A stretch of 6,929 bases of DNA. Origin: Globobulimina sp. (lineage: Eukaryota > Foraminifera > Rotaliida). The translations under genes and the position numbers were made by a program. Positions 1-6,474 of this stretch are shown here, piece by piece. How positions within the stretch are numbered: position 1 is the stretch's first letter; each line of letters starts with the position of its first letter. The stretch is from positions 1 to 6,929 of the forward strand of contig PIVH01000216.1 of assembly GCA_003354225.1 (NCBI GenBank), in the 5' to 3' direction. Below the pieces are notes generated by a model. It had not been told where the DNA came from and did no database searches. It saw nothing but the letters and a program-made list of their open reading frames with translations.

Positions 1-320
1 AACTGCAATACGTCCGGCTCGTCGTCGAGGAAAGATTTGTCCAACGCGTCGCGCAATTGCTTCATTTCCAAGTTCATCTTTTCCATCTCGTCCAACACGG
101 CGGCTTCCTGTTTCTGAGTGTCGAGACACGATTTGCTGAGCGCTTCCGAGATGGTCTTAAATAATAAGGTGCCTAATATGGAGATCTCCCACGTCTCGCT
201 GTCGTCTCTGTAGATGGTGCTGGACAGCGCAGCTCTGCCCATTCCATCAGAGCTGGAGGTCAAACCGACGTATTTCTTCTCTTCCTCGTGGATCACCGCT
301 ATGCCTTTGGCTGCCAATTG
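1..320 (-). CDS. RPEL-motif protein, exon 2 (cut by left window edge)
   Basis: This minus-strand frame is open over its whole length (106 codons). It begins with QLAAKGIAV, which completes the RPEL motif begun in exon 1: RPKPE joins to QLAAKGI in phase 0. The arrangement RPxxxQLxxKGI then matches the first RPEL in the same protein, 46 residues away. Next comes a stretch I do not recognise (YVGLTSSSDGMGRAAL and onward, with a WEISILGTLLF hydrophobic patch). A charged heptad-like segment follows, likely a coiled coil (DEMEKMNLEMKQLRDALDK). The sequence is visibly richer in G and C than the rest of the window, with many C- or G-ending codons. No stop or poly(A) signal is seen, so the protein continues beyond position 1. 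The product downstream of the RPEL domain is unidentified. Confidence 0.72.
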
Positions 321-482
321 CTATGTAGTGTGGGGATACTGTGCTGAAAATTGAATGTTTTTCGCGACTGAAGTGAGTTTTTTACAGTGAAAAACGAGTT
401 TAATTTCGTTTTTTTGGCGAGTTACAAGGGAATATAAGCAGTGCTTTGCAAAGCACATACTGGTATTATCTGCAATATATAC
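321..482 (-). other. spliceosomal intron (GT-AG, 162 nt) inside the second RPEL motif
   Basis: On the minus strand the donor is CCTGAG|GTATATAT at 482 and the acceptor is ACACTACATAG|CAA ending at 321. Splicing joins exons in phase 0 and produces a complete RPEL motif, which is strong internal evidence. Nearby alternative acceptors fail: TTTTCAG (intron ending at 344) gives a frameshift, and CACAG (ending at 339) runs into TAG after five codons. The intron is a multiple of three and has no in-frame stop until the TAG formed by the acceptor itself. Unspliced RNA would therefore encode 53 extra residues and then stop. It also holds a perfect 16-bp palindrome at 441-456. Confidence 0.75.
441..456. 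repeat. perfect 16-bp palindrome in the intron
   Basis: GTGCTTTGCAAAGCAC reads the same on both strands. It begins 26 nt inside the donor end of the intron. As RNA it could pair between transcripts or form a short hairpin near the 5' splice site; any function is speculation. Confidence 0.6.
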
Positions 483-1217
483 CTCAGGTTTTGGGCGTAA
501 TTGAATGAAGGCAGCGAGGTCTTGCTGTGCAGAGGATTTTCGTCTATGTTTTCTCGTCATAGCAACTTCGTGTCCTTTGCTGAAATATCCCTTTGGTACA
601 ATACCTTTTAATTCTAATTGCTGCGGTGTTGGACGTATGGATGGGTTTAATCGACGGTTCAATTGATCGCCAACCACGGCGCGATTCTGGCGGATAAAAC
701 GTATAATTTCTTGTGGATCGCTTCTTATTTTGCCCAAAAACTGGGGGTTCAAAAAGCCTCTTTCTACTAAGTGCTCGAAGCGGGCTATCATTATTTGGAC
801 GAGTTCATTCATGATTGGGTTGTCAGTGTCTACTGATATGGCAGTATTTTGTTGCGATGGGGTCACTGTTTGTGTTTGAGACTGTGTTTGTTGTGCTTCT
901 GGTTGTTGTTGTTGTTGGTCGTCCTCAGAAGAGCTATTTTCGGCGATCATATCATTAATATTGTCGTTGTTATCGCTACTGATATCGTCATCATTGTGTT
1001 GGGTGTATTTGGTATCGACATTAAATTGAATATCATCCTCATTTGCATGAATTTCAGGCGTTGGATGTACATTGGTTTCTTCTTCGGTTTCTGCGCTGAA
1101 AAATGCTGAACGACTCCACTGTATGTTTTTATATTCGAATGGTGTTATATATATCATGTAATTGTGTGTATTGTGGTTGCATACATCTACATTGTGGCTC
1201 ACTGCTAGGTTTGCCAT
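483..1217 (-). CDS. RPEL-motif protein, exon 1 (N-terminal part)
   Basis: The open frame extends upstream to 1286, but only from a GTG. The first ATG (1215-1217) has A at -3 and G at +4, so I start there (245 residues in this exon). Residues about 40-100 are acidic and Asn/Ser-rich, and 98-118 are Gln-rich (five Gln in a row). A helical stretch follows at 135-180. An RPEL motif sits at 185-208 (R195-P196, then QL at 200-201 and KGI at 204-206). A basic cluster RKHRRK lies at 222-227. The exon ends in the first half of a second RPEL (R241-P242-K-P-E245). RPEL motifs bind G-actin in MRTF and Phactr proteins, where import signals lie between or beside them; a role in actin sensing or scaffolding here is inference. 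The exon ends at GAG|GTATAT. The gene is divergent from the fucosyltransferase gene. An alternative reading is that the open frame to 323 is an intronless short isoform. Confidence 0.75.
903..917 (-). repeat. CAA microsatellite encoding poly-Gln
   Basis: Five CAA codons in a row on the minus strand (TTG on the plus strand) encode Gln101-Gln105 of the RPEL protein. They lie at the start of a longer Gln/Thr/Ser-rich stretch. Length variation between strains would be expected. Confidence 0.7.
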
Positions 1218-1703
1218 GATGACTTCTGTTCGAGTGAAGAAAAACTTTACTAACTTCGAAAAAGCAACTGAACATTTCACTGTCACAACTATTGAGCTAA
1301 TTTATTGTGGTGAACCAAAAGTTAAAATTCGATCACCGCAATGAAAATTAGCTCAATAGTTGGGACTGCAGTGCAATAGTCGCAGTGGTTGTCTGCAGTG
1401 GATTCAAGTATTTCTCAGTATCTTGTCACAAACAGGCAGTGGGATCGAACAATATATTCCAACATTGGAAAAAAATCCAACGATTAAAAGCACGGCATAA
1501 TTAGAACTTTGTTGTTGATGAGATTTAATATACATTTAATAGAACTGAGTTAAGTTTATGGGAATTGTTTGATAATCTTTGTTTGTTTTGAATTAATGAT
1601 TACATTCTGTGAATTTTGAAGTAATGCAGCTGCAATTATGTAATTATAATCACTGATAATAATATCTGTATCACCGCCAACTCCACATCGACATCGACAC
1701 AAA
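1218..1703. other. intergenic region between divergent genes
   Basis: This space separates the RPEL gene start (1217, minus) from the fucosyltransferase start (1704, plus) and must hold both promoters. It contains the inverted-repeat element at 1278-1373. Just right of that is a CAGTG-rich patch (GCAGTG at 1368, 1382 and 1395), followed by AT-rich sequence. In the last 150 bases there are small upstream ORFs that would precede the fucosyltransferase start if transcription begins far enough upstream: ATG at 1557 (4 codons), 1596 (7 codons) and 1624 (10 codons). I see no clear TATA box and no RNA gene. Confidence 0.6.
1278..1373. repeat. MITE-like inverted-repeat element, copy A
   Basis: The left arm, CAACTATTGAGCTAATTT from 1286, is matched exactly by the reverse complement of the right arm ending at 1362 (18 identical bases). 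Pairing continues inward, with a two-base gap, through ATTGyGGTGA. The remaining loop is about 15-18 nt. Outside the perfect core both ends carry a CACTG followed by a similar bridge (CACTGTCA on the left, CACTGCAGTCC when the right end is read inward). CACTG/CAGTC termini with CAACTATTGAG recall Tc1/mariner-type inverted ends, but no TA duplication is obvious. A transcribed hairpin is an alternative. Confidence 0.65.
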
Positions 1704-3029
1704 ATGCGCTCAACGATATCCAAACAAGATTTATTACCAATAACCAACAATTATCATACACCCAAACAACATGAGGATGACAAATCTGTCAAATCATCAG
1801 TACGAAAGTTGAAGAAACGAATAAAATTTTGGTGTAAAGATTTAGTCTTCGCACTTCGGCGGTTTTTTGGATGTAAATTGAGTGTAATCGCATGGATTGC
1901 AATGTTTTCAATCACTTGTTGCTGCGTCCTATTTATCATTATTTCCGTGGTATTAATGATGCAGAAACAATTCACAATAATCAACTCCATCGGAGATACG
2001 CACGCACCACAACACACTTTGAATACTAGCGTGGATCTACGAGCAAACGCAATGAGATCACAAATATGGAACAAACTTAAGTTATTACAAGAACCAAATA
2101 ATTGCAGCAAGGCAGAATACTTAATATGTGACATAAGAGTGCTCTGCGGGTTTGGCTGTTATTTGAGTTCGGTTCTTCAATGTTTAGCCCATGGCCATCG
2201 AGAAGGAAAAACTGTAGTGCTGAAGAATGAGAAAACTGTTTTTGGTAAAAACGCGTGGAGTGACTTTTTATTACCGCTTACTCAATGTCAAGCATATTTT
2301 GATGATCACCAATATGATATTACACACAAAAAATCAACCATTAATTTTATGGACAATGCAGATGAGTGGGAGTCTCATAGAGAATGGGTACCAGAATATA
2401 CAAAAACGTTTTTAAACAAAAATAATATGCAATACCCAACAGGCTGGTTTGTTGGCATAATGAATGGATATTTATTTCGCGAATTTCAGCCAAAAGTTGA
2501 AGAATTTATATCTCGGAGAATTTCGGAGTTATTCAATGCGAAAGAAGACCAAATCAAATTTAATGTGTCGTGTCATATTCGAAGGACTGACAAAGTGTCA
2601 TGGGGCGAGGCGTTGGAATTTAAAGTGAGAGCATATATCAATGAGATTGACCATTTTACAGTGATGCGAAATAATGAACGAAATTATCATGGGAGTTATG
2701 ACAAAAAGTATGATGTCTCCGTATATTTAGCAACAGATACACCACCGGTCATTGATGAGGTTGTTAAGACGTACAAACAATACAATTGGTATTCTAACAC
2801 TGATGGGGCGACACAAGCAAATAAAGAAGGCGTTGTTGGACGGCTCAATGATGTCAATGGAATGATGAATGCCATTTTTGATTTAATTATGATGGCCAAA
2901 GCTGATTATTTTGTGGGTACTTTATCGAGTTATTTTGGAAGGACAGTATTCCAATTATTGGCAAATAAATATGTTGATCCCGCACTATATGTTTATTCAT
3001 TGGATGAAGAGTATTTTGCTGCTGTTTGA
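1704..3029 (+). CDS. alpha-1,6-fucosyltransferase-like protein (GT23, FUT8 family)
   Basis: This 441-residue type II membrane protein has a basic cytosolic tail (1-58), one membrane span (about 59-86), a short stem and a GT23 catalytic domain. FUT8 enzymes transfer fucose from GDP-fucose to the innermost GlcNAc of N-glycans in the Golgi. Cysteines 134, 142, 148, 152, 160 and 195 follow the spacing I recall for three disulfides of human FUT8. The signature HIRRTDK is at 291-297 (R293/R294 equal human R365/R366). E302, Y311, D345, D393 and S409 align with known active-site positions; human D410 is replaced by T346. The SH3 domain after the catalytic region is absent, as is the long N-terminal coiled coil, so the protein is shorter than animal FUT8 (about 575). 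It ends at SLDEEYFAAV then TGA. The first ATG has A at -3. No intron is seen. Confidence 0.88.
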   Translation: MRSTISKQDLLPITNNYHTPKQHEDDKSVKSSVRKLKKRIKFWCKDLVFALRRFFGCKLSVIAWIAMFSITCCCVLFIIISVVLMMQKQFTIINSIGDTHAPQHTLNTSVDLRANAMRSQIWNKLKLLQEPNNCSKAEYLICDIRVLCGFGCYLSSVLQCLAHGHREGKTVVLKNEKTVFGKNAWSDFLLPLTQCQAYFDDHQYDITHKKSTINFMDNADEWESHREWVPEYTKTFLNKNNMQYPTGWFVGIMNGYLFREFQPKVEEFISRRISELFNAKEDQIKFNVSCHIRRTDKVSWGEALEFKVRAYINEIDHFTVMRNNERNYHGSYDKKYDVSVYLATDTPPVIDEVVKTYKQYNWYSNTDGATQANKEGVVGRLNDVNGMMNAIFDLIMMAKADYFVGTLSSYFGRTVFQLLANKYVDPALYVYSLDEEYFAAV

Positions 3030-3092
3030 GTCATAGATTGTAGAATGACTTTGTTTTGCTGCAGTTTGTAGATACTTTTTGATTTTGTTTTT

Positions 3093-3140
3093 CAGTCACA
3101 ACTATTTTTCATTGATCGATCACCACAATAAAGAGCATAT
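3093..3140. repeat. MITE-like element, copy B (shortened)
   Basis: Read on the plus strand, this segment is collinear with the reverse complement of copy A. The shared blocks in order are CAGTCmCAACTATT, TTTCATTG, a GATCG/CGAT block, CACCACAATAAA and AGC. Small deletions remove most of the arm and loop sequence between blocks. Copies A and B flank the fucosyltransferase gene in opposite orientation. The AATAAA of the last shared block coincides with the gene's best poly(A) signal. Confidence 0.5.
3127..3132 (+). promoter_or_regulatory. poly(A) signal AATAAA for the fucosyltransferase gene
   Basis: This is the first canonical AATAAA after the TGA at 3029, 98 nt downstream. It lies inside repeat copy B, so the element may supply the 3' end signal. 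The assignment rests on position and motif only. Confidence 0.4.
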
Positions 3141-3452
3141 GTTATGTTTACCTTTATCAGTCACAGTCTGACGCTGAAGACCGGATGCTCTTGGATGGGA
3201 TTAATGGCTGCTGTAAGTCAAACAAGATCCAAAATACAAATAAATAGTCCTAAATAATCAAACAAGTCTTATAGATTCTGTACAAATAAACATTCACAAA
3301 CCCAAGCTATAATTATGGGAGCTCACAAACACTAATGTGTAAAAAAAGCTATTTAGACAGGACAAATCCATCGAAAACTAATATCTATAATAAAAATCTC
3401 AACATTACACATATTATTAAAATTATGATGCAAACAAAGGGGTTAAATTAAA

Positions 3453-4763
3453 TCATGTAAATTTTATGTTTGGATTAATAATTATTATAGTTTCTTGATT
3501 TAATGCCAATACTTTTTCAATGCGTGCATGTTCTGGAACATTTAATTCATCGCATTTTGATATAATATGCGGTTTGCATATTATTTCTGTTCTAATTATT
3601 GATGAACATTGAGAATATTCATTATCTCCAAAACATATCACATCATTGTTTCCTGTTAATAGTACATTATGTTGATCACCACAGCATGCTTGAATAATAT
3701 TCGTTTTTTCCTTCACTTTTTCACCATCAAATACGTCAAATGGTGTTGCTATCTGATTATCAAATGTACCATTTCCAATCTGTCCACATTGATTATCACC
3801 AAACACAAAACAATTTCCATTCATATCAATACAAAATGAATGACTTCGTCCACATCCAATATCCTTTATTTTTATCTTGTTATCTTTAAAAAATTGATTA
3901 TAAATAGGAATATATACAATTTCTTGATGATTATAATTATTGTCAATTCCTAATTGATCATATTCATTGTCTCCAAATATAATTACATCAAAATAGTCAG
4001 TTATCGCTAAATTGTGGTGTTTACCACATGCAATTTTATTAATTTTCGCATTATCGGGGATTTTTACCATTTGTGGTGATAATAATTGTCTATGTCCGTC
4101 AACTCCGCACTGCCCAGATCCGTTATATCCGGAACTCCATAACGTACCATTTGATGTTAGAAATAATGAGTGGAATCTACCACACTTTATATCAATGATG
4201 GAATTATAATTAACAAAGATTGATTGGGTCATTTCATTTTCTATTCTAGTTAACAAAGATGCACCATTTGAAGTGTTTCCATTTCCAAAGGCACCCAAAC
4301 CATTATTACCTGACACATATAAGTTATTATCCATTGTATAGATAAATGTATGTCCTTCATTATATATTCCAGTTGATATTATCTTTGCTTTTTGCGTGAT
4401 ATTAATGTCATTAATTTCTGTAAATTTATCAATCATTGAGCTTTTATGTTTTCTTATTATACCTAAGCGTGACCATTGATTATATCCACACGCAAATATC
4501 TCGGAAATTGCAGTTGCGATGATTATACTATTAAAGTTGACAAATATTTTATTAAAATCTGTGACTAAAGTTGATAAATTGTGGAGTTTGACGAAGTGTT
4601 TTTGTCTTTTTGATACTGCAAATGCACCATATTCATTCTTGCCAATTCCATAGATATCAAAATTACAATTGTATAGACCTATTATATGACCAATGCTTTT
4701 AGGAACCAATAAATGATATTCTTTTTCTTTTCTTCGCAAATATCCAGCAACTAAGTAAGCCAT
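3453..4763 (-). CDS. RCC1-repeat seven-bladed propeller protein
   Basis: The protein has 436 residues from ATG 4763. It carries seven RCC1 blade motifs near residues 37, 89, 148, 208, 260, 318 and 375 (for example LWSSGYNGSGQCG, VIIFGDNEYDQLG, CFVFGDNQCGQIG), enough for a full propeller. Between blades are the usual CGxxH turns: CGRFHS 194, CGKHHN 246, CGRSHS 304 and CGDQH 361. RCC1-like propellers serve as exchange factors or protein-binding platforms; which applies here cannot be told. The N-terminus carries a separate module, AGYLR...YHLLVPKSIGHIIGLY (6-31), also present in the divergent neighbour. The frame is open upstream, with ATGs at 4805, 4868 and 4877, but that region overlaps the neighbour's coding sequence. 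I chose 4763 because the recognisable module begins directly after it; 4805 is also possible. Confidence 0.85.
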   Translation of the reverse strand: MAYLVAGYLRRKEKEYHLLVPKSIGHIIGLYNCNFDIYGIGKNEYGAFAVSKRQKHFVKLHNLSTLVTDFNKIFVNFNSIIIATAISEIFACGYNQWSRLGIIRKHKSSMIDKFTEINDINITQKAKIISTGIYNEGHTFIYTMDNNLYVSGNNGLGAFGNGNTSNGASLLTRIENEMTQSIFVNYNSIIDIKCGRFHSLFLTSNGTLWSSGYNGSGQCGVDGHRQLLSPQMVKIPDNAKINKIACGKHHNLAITDYFDVIIFGDNEYDQLGIDNNYNHQEIVYIPIYNQFFKDNKIKIKDIGCGRSHSFCIDMNGNCFVFGDNQCGQIGNGTFDNQIATPFDVFDGEKVKEKTNIIQACCGDQHNVLLTGNNDVICFGDNEYSQCSSIIRTEIICKPHIISKCDELNVPEHARIEKVLALNQETIIIINPNIKFT

Positions 4764-4803
4764 TAATTTTAAAAATGCGCAAGTAACTGAATTAATTACT
4801 GAC
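4764..4803. promoter_or_regulatory. short bidirectional promoter region or overlapping 5' ends
   Basis: At most 40 bp separate the preferred RCC1 start (minus, 4763) from the divergent start (plus, 4804). At 4803-4806 the tetramer CATG provides an ATG on each strand, both in frame with their genes. The promoters must therefore lie within or overlap the opposite gene's transcript, unless hidden 5' exons exist. The space is AT-rich and contains TTAATTTTAAAAA and TTAATTA. Confidence 0.4.
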
Positions 4804-6474
4804 ATGGACCTCGCAACTAAACAAACAATGTTCAATGCCAAACCATTAGTAAATTTATCCAATGACATTGCGTACATCAATACCAACTTGAATAAAATAT
4901 GTGCATTGTGGGTCAAACGCAAAACTGAGATATTATTTGAATCATTCGTCGACCAAGAAACAGAACTAATCTTTGATGCTCTCGTTGGTGACTTTAAAGA
5001 TATTCGATGTAATTATCACCGCATTTATAAATATCAATTTACAGACATACATTACACATTATTTACAAAGAAATTGACTCAACACAAAGATGTAATATTA
5101 TTAATGAATGGCAAACATAAAAAATATATGATTCAATCATATGATATCACTGACTGTATACAACATTTTATTGTTGATATATACAAATGGTTGAAACTAC
5201 CAACTCCAATCATACAAATTGGAAACCTCAAACGAAATGAAAACAATATTAAAACAGAGGCAGACGATGAAGCTGATCATGATTCATTGTCAATACATGC
5301 AATGACTGAGATATTTGGCGAAGTATTCGCTGCCTCAAATGAGTGCCAATTGGATAAATTGCAATTTGTACTTTGTTTGGAAGCACGTTGTGGTATATCT
5401 CAGATTTGGAATGAAAACACGAGACAGAAATTGCAAATATTATATGAAAATATAATTGCTTATATAGCTATAGATATCGATGAGGAATATAATGAGGAAT
5501 ACAATGAGGAATATGAAGAATATGAAGAATCTCCCGAATATGTAACATTTTCAGATTTTATTAATTTTTTTTCATTTAATATGAATTATTTTGAACATAT
5601 TTGGGAAGAAATTAAACTGTCCATTTATAATTCGCCTCTGTCAAAAAAGAATAAATTACATCGAAATATTGATGCAATATCAAGCGAAATATACAAAGAA
5701 AAATTATCAGATATTGGACAATTAATTGATTTTATGCAAGAATCGATAATTTTTCATGAAATTGAAGATAATGAATATAATAAATTTATAAAACACATAA
5801 AAGATGAATTATTGAGTAAATTATTTAAAAATCATGCCATTGTTGGAATAAATAAGGATTTGGATGAATATTGCCATATAAATAGATGTAAAACATGTTC
5901 ATTTCCCACGCGATTTGATGTGATTAAGTCAATAAATGTGATAGGTAATAAAACTAAGAATGAGTCAGGTATACCATTACAATGTGATGCATCCATATTA
6001 ATTGCAGGATATATTAAATTAATTAAACTAAAATATACATTATCGTCAAATATAAGTTTTGCGATCGAACAAATTATTTATTTATATTTTGAACCGTATA
6101 CTGTAATTTCTGTGGAATGTGATGATAAAATATGTATTGTGTCGGAGAGCGATGATGAGATATCACTCATATCAGTCATGTCTGAATTCGAATTATCATC
6201 GAATTGCGAAGATGATCATGATACAATGGATGGAAACACTTTTAATTCGGATATTATAATTTGGATAAATACTTTGGAGAATGGTCGTTTTACAAAATAT
6301 TTGGATGTATTAAAGAATGGATTTAAGGAATACGAGATTTTTACTGTATATGATTTAGCTAATTTATGCTCTGCAGAATTGAGTGAACCACCATTTAGTA
6401 TTAAAATATTTAGAGACAAACGAGATTTGGTCAAATATTTTAAAATGTTAAAGAAACTGAACAGTAATTTATAA
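4804..6474 (+). CDS. unrecognised protein with EF-hand-like region, acidic repeat, Cys cluster and SAM-like domain
   Basis: 556 residues; ATG 4804 has G at -3 and G at +4 (ATG 4828 is an alternative). Residues 1-150 match nothing I recognise. At 167-193, EIFGEVFAASNECQLDKLQF has the helix-loop-helix pattern of an EF-hand, but the loop lacks the usual Asp/Glu ligands. A second half-motif, EYVTFSDFINFF, is at 245-256, after an acidic Tyr-rich insert (227-242). C357, H358, C362 and C365 form a possible metal-binding cluster. At 401-428, AGYIK...YTL...IEQIIYLY matches a module at the N-terminus of the RCC1 neighbour. Acidic Ser-rich sequence (445-476) precedes a SAM-like domain (485-553: WINTLENGRFTKYLDVLKNGF, YEIFTVYDLANL). 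The architecture suggests a scaffold or signalling adaptor, by inference. It ends in TAA. No intron is evident. No function can be assigned. Confidence 0.8.
   Translation: MDLATKQTMFNAKPLVNLSNDIAYINTNLNKICALWVKRKTEILFESFVDQETELIFDALVGDFKDIRCNYHRIYKYQFTDIHYTLFTKKLTQHKDVILLMNGKHKKYMIQSYDITDCIQHFIVDIYKWLKLPTPIIQIGNLKRNENNIKTEADDEADHDSLSIHAMTEIFGEVFAASNECQLDKLQFVLCLEARCGISQIWNENTRQKLQILYENIIAYIAIDIDEEYNEEYNEEYEEYEESPEYVTFSDFINFFSFNMNYFEHIWEEIKLSIYNSPLSKKNKLHRNIDAISSEIYKEKLSDIGQLIDFMQESIIFHEIEDNEYNKFIKHIKDELLSKLFKNHAIVGINKDLDEYCHINRCKTCSFPTRFDVIKSINVIGNKTKNESGIPLQCDASILIAGYIKLIKLKYTLSSNISFAIEQIIYLYFEPYTVISVECDDKICIVSESDDEISLISVMSEFELSSNCEDDHDTMDGNTFNSDIIIWINTLENGRFTKYLDVLKNGFKEYEIFTVYDLANLCSAELSEPPFSIKIFRDKRDLVKYFKMLKKLNSNL
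5482..5530 (+). repeat. in-frame minisatellite encoding EEY repeats
   Basis: Three 12-bp units of the form GAGGAATAyAAT are followed by shorter GAATATGAA units. They encode an acidic tyrosine-rich stretch (EEYNEEYNEEYEEYEE) inserted between the two EF-hand-like halves. Unit lengths are multiples of three, so copy changes would keep the frame. Confidence 0.7.

Larger units (their letters stand above)
3030..3452. other. intergenic region between convergent genes
   Basis: This space lies between the ends of the fucosyltransferase (plus) and RCC1 (minus) genes. It holds the likely fucosyltransferase 3' UTR with AATAAA at 3127, repeat copy B (3093-3140) and a GC-richer exon-like island (3152-3212). 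From about 3213 the sequence is AT-rich, with further AATAAA motifs on the plus strand (3239-3244 and in ACAAATAAACATT near 3281-3291). I see no canonical AATAAA on the minus strand for the RCC1 transcript. Confidence 0.6.

Noticed and set aside
321-344. Alternative acceptors TTTTCAG (intron ending at 344) and CACAG (ending at 339) for the intron
   Set aside because: The first shifts the frame away from the open exon 2 frame; the second runs into TAG after five codons.
849-1109. Plus-strand hydrophobic 86-codon frame
   Set aside because: It is the antisense shadow of the acidic and Gln-rich part of the RPEL protein; antisense of such codons reads as Leu/Val/Ile and mimics a membrane protein.
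1218-1286. N-terminal extension of the RPEL protein from a GTG at 1286
   Set aside because: Start is GTG in a eukaryotic context; the first ATG (1217) has a strong initiation context, and the extension overlaps the repeat element.
1430-1455. Possible tRNA T-arm (GGGATCGAAC)
   Set aside because: No acceptor, D or anticodon arms of the right spacing could be found on either strand.
1754-2134. Minus-strand 126-codon frame
   Set aside because: It lies wholly opposite the fucosyltransferase N-terminus and has no recognisable domain.
3453-4763. Classical RCC1 (Ran exchange factor) identity
   Set aside because: Seven RCC1 repeats alone do not show Ran exchange activity, and the extra N-terminal module is not typical; I kept the neutral name.
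4806-4922. N-terminal extension of the RCC1 protein from a TTG at 4922
   Set aside because: TTG is an unlikely start here, and the stretch lies opposite the N-terminal coding sequence of the divergent gene. No recognisable domain is in it.
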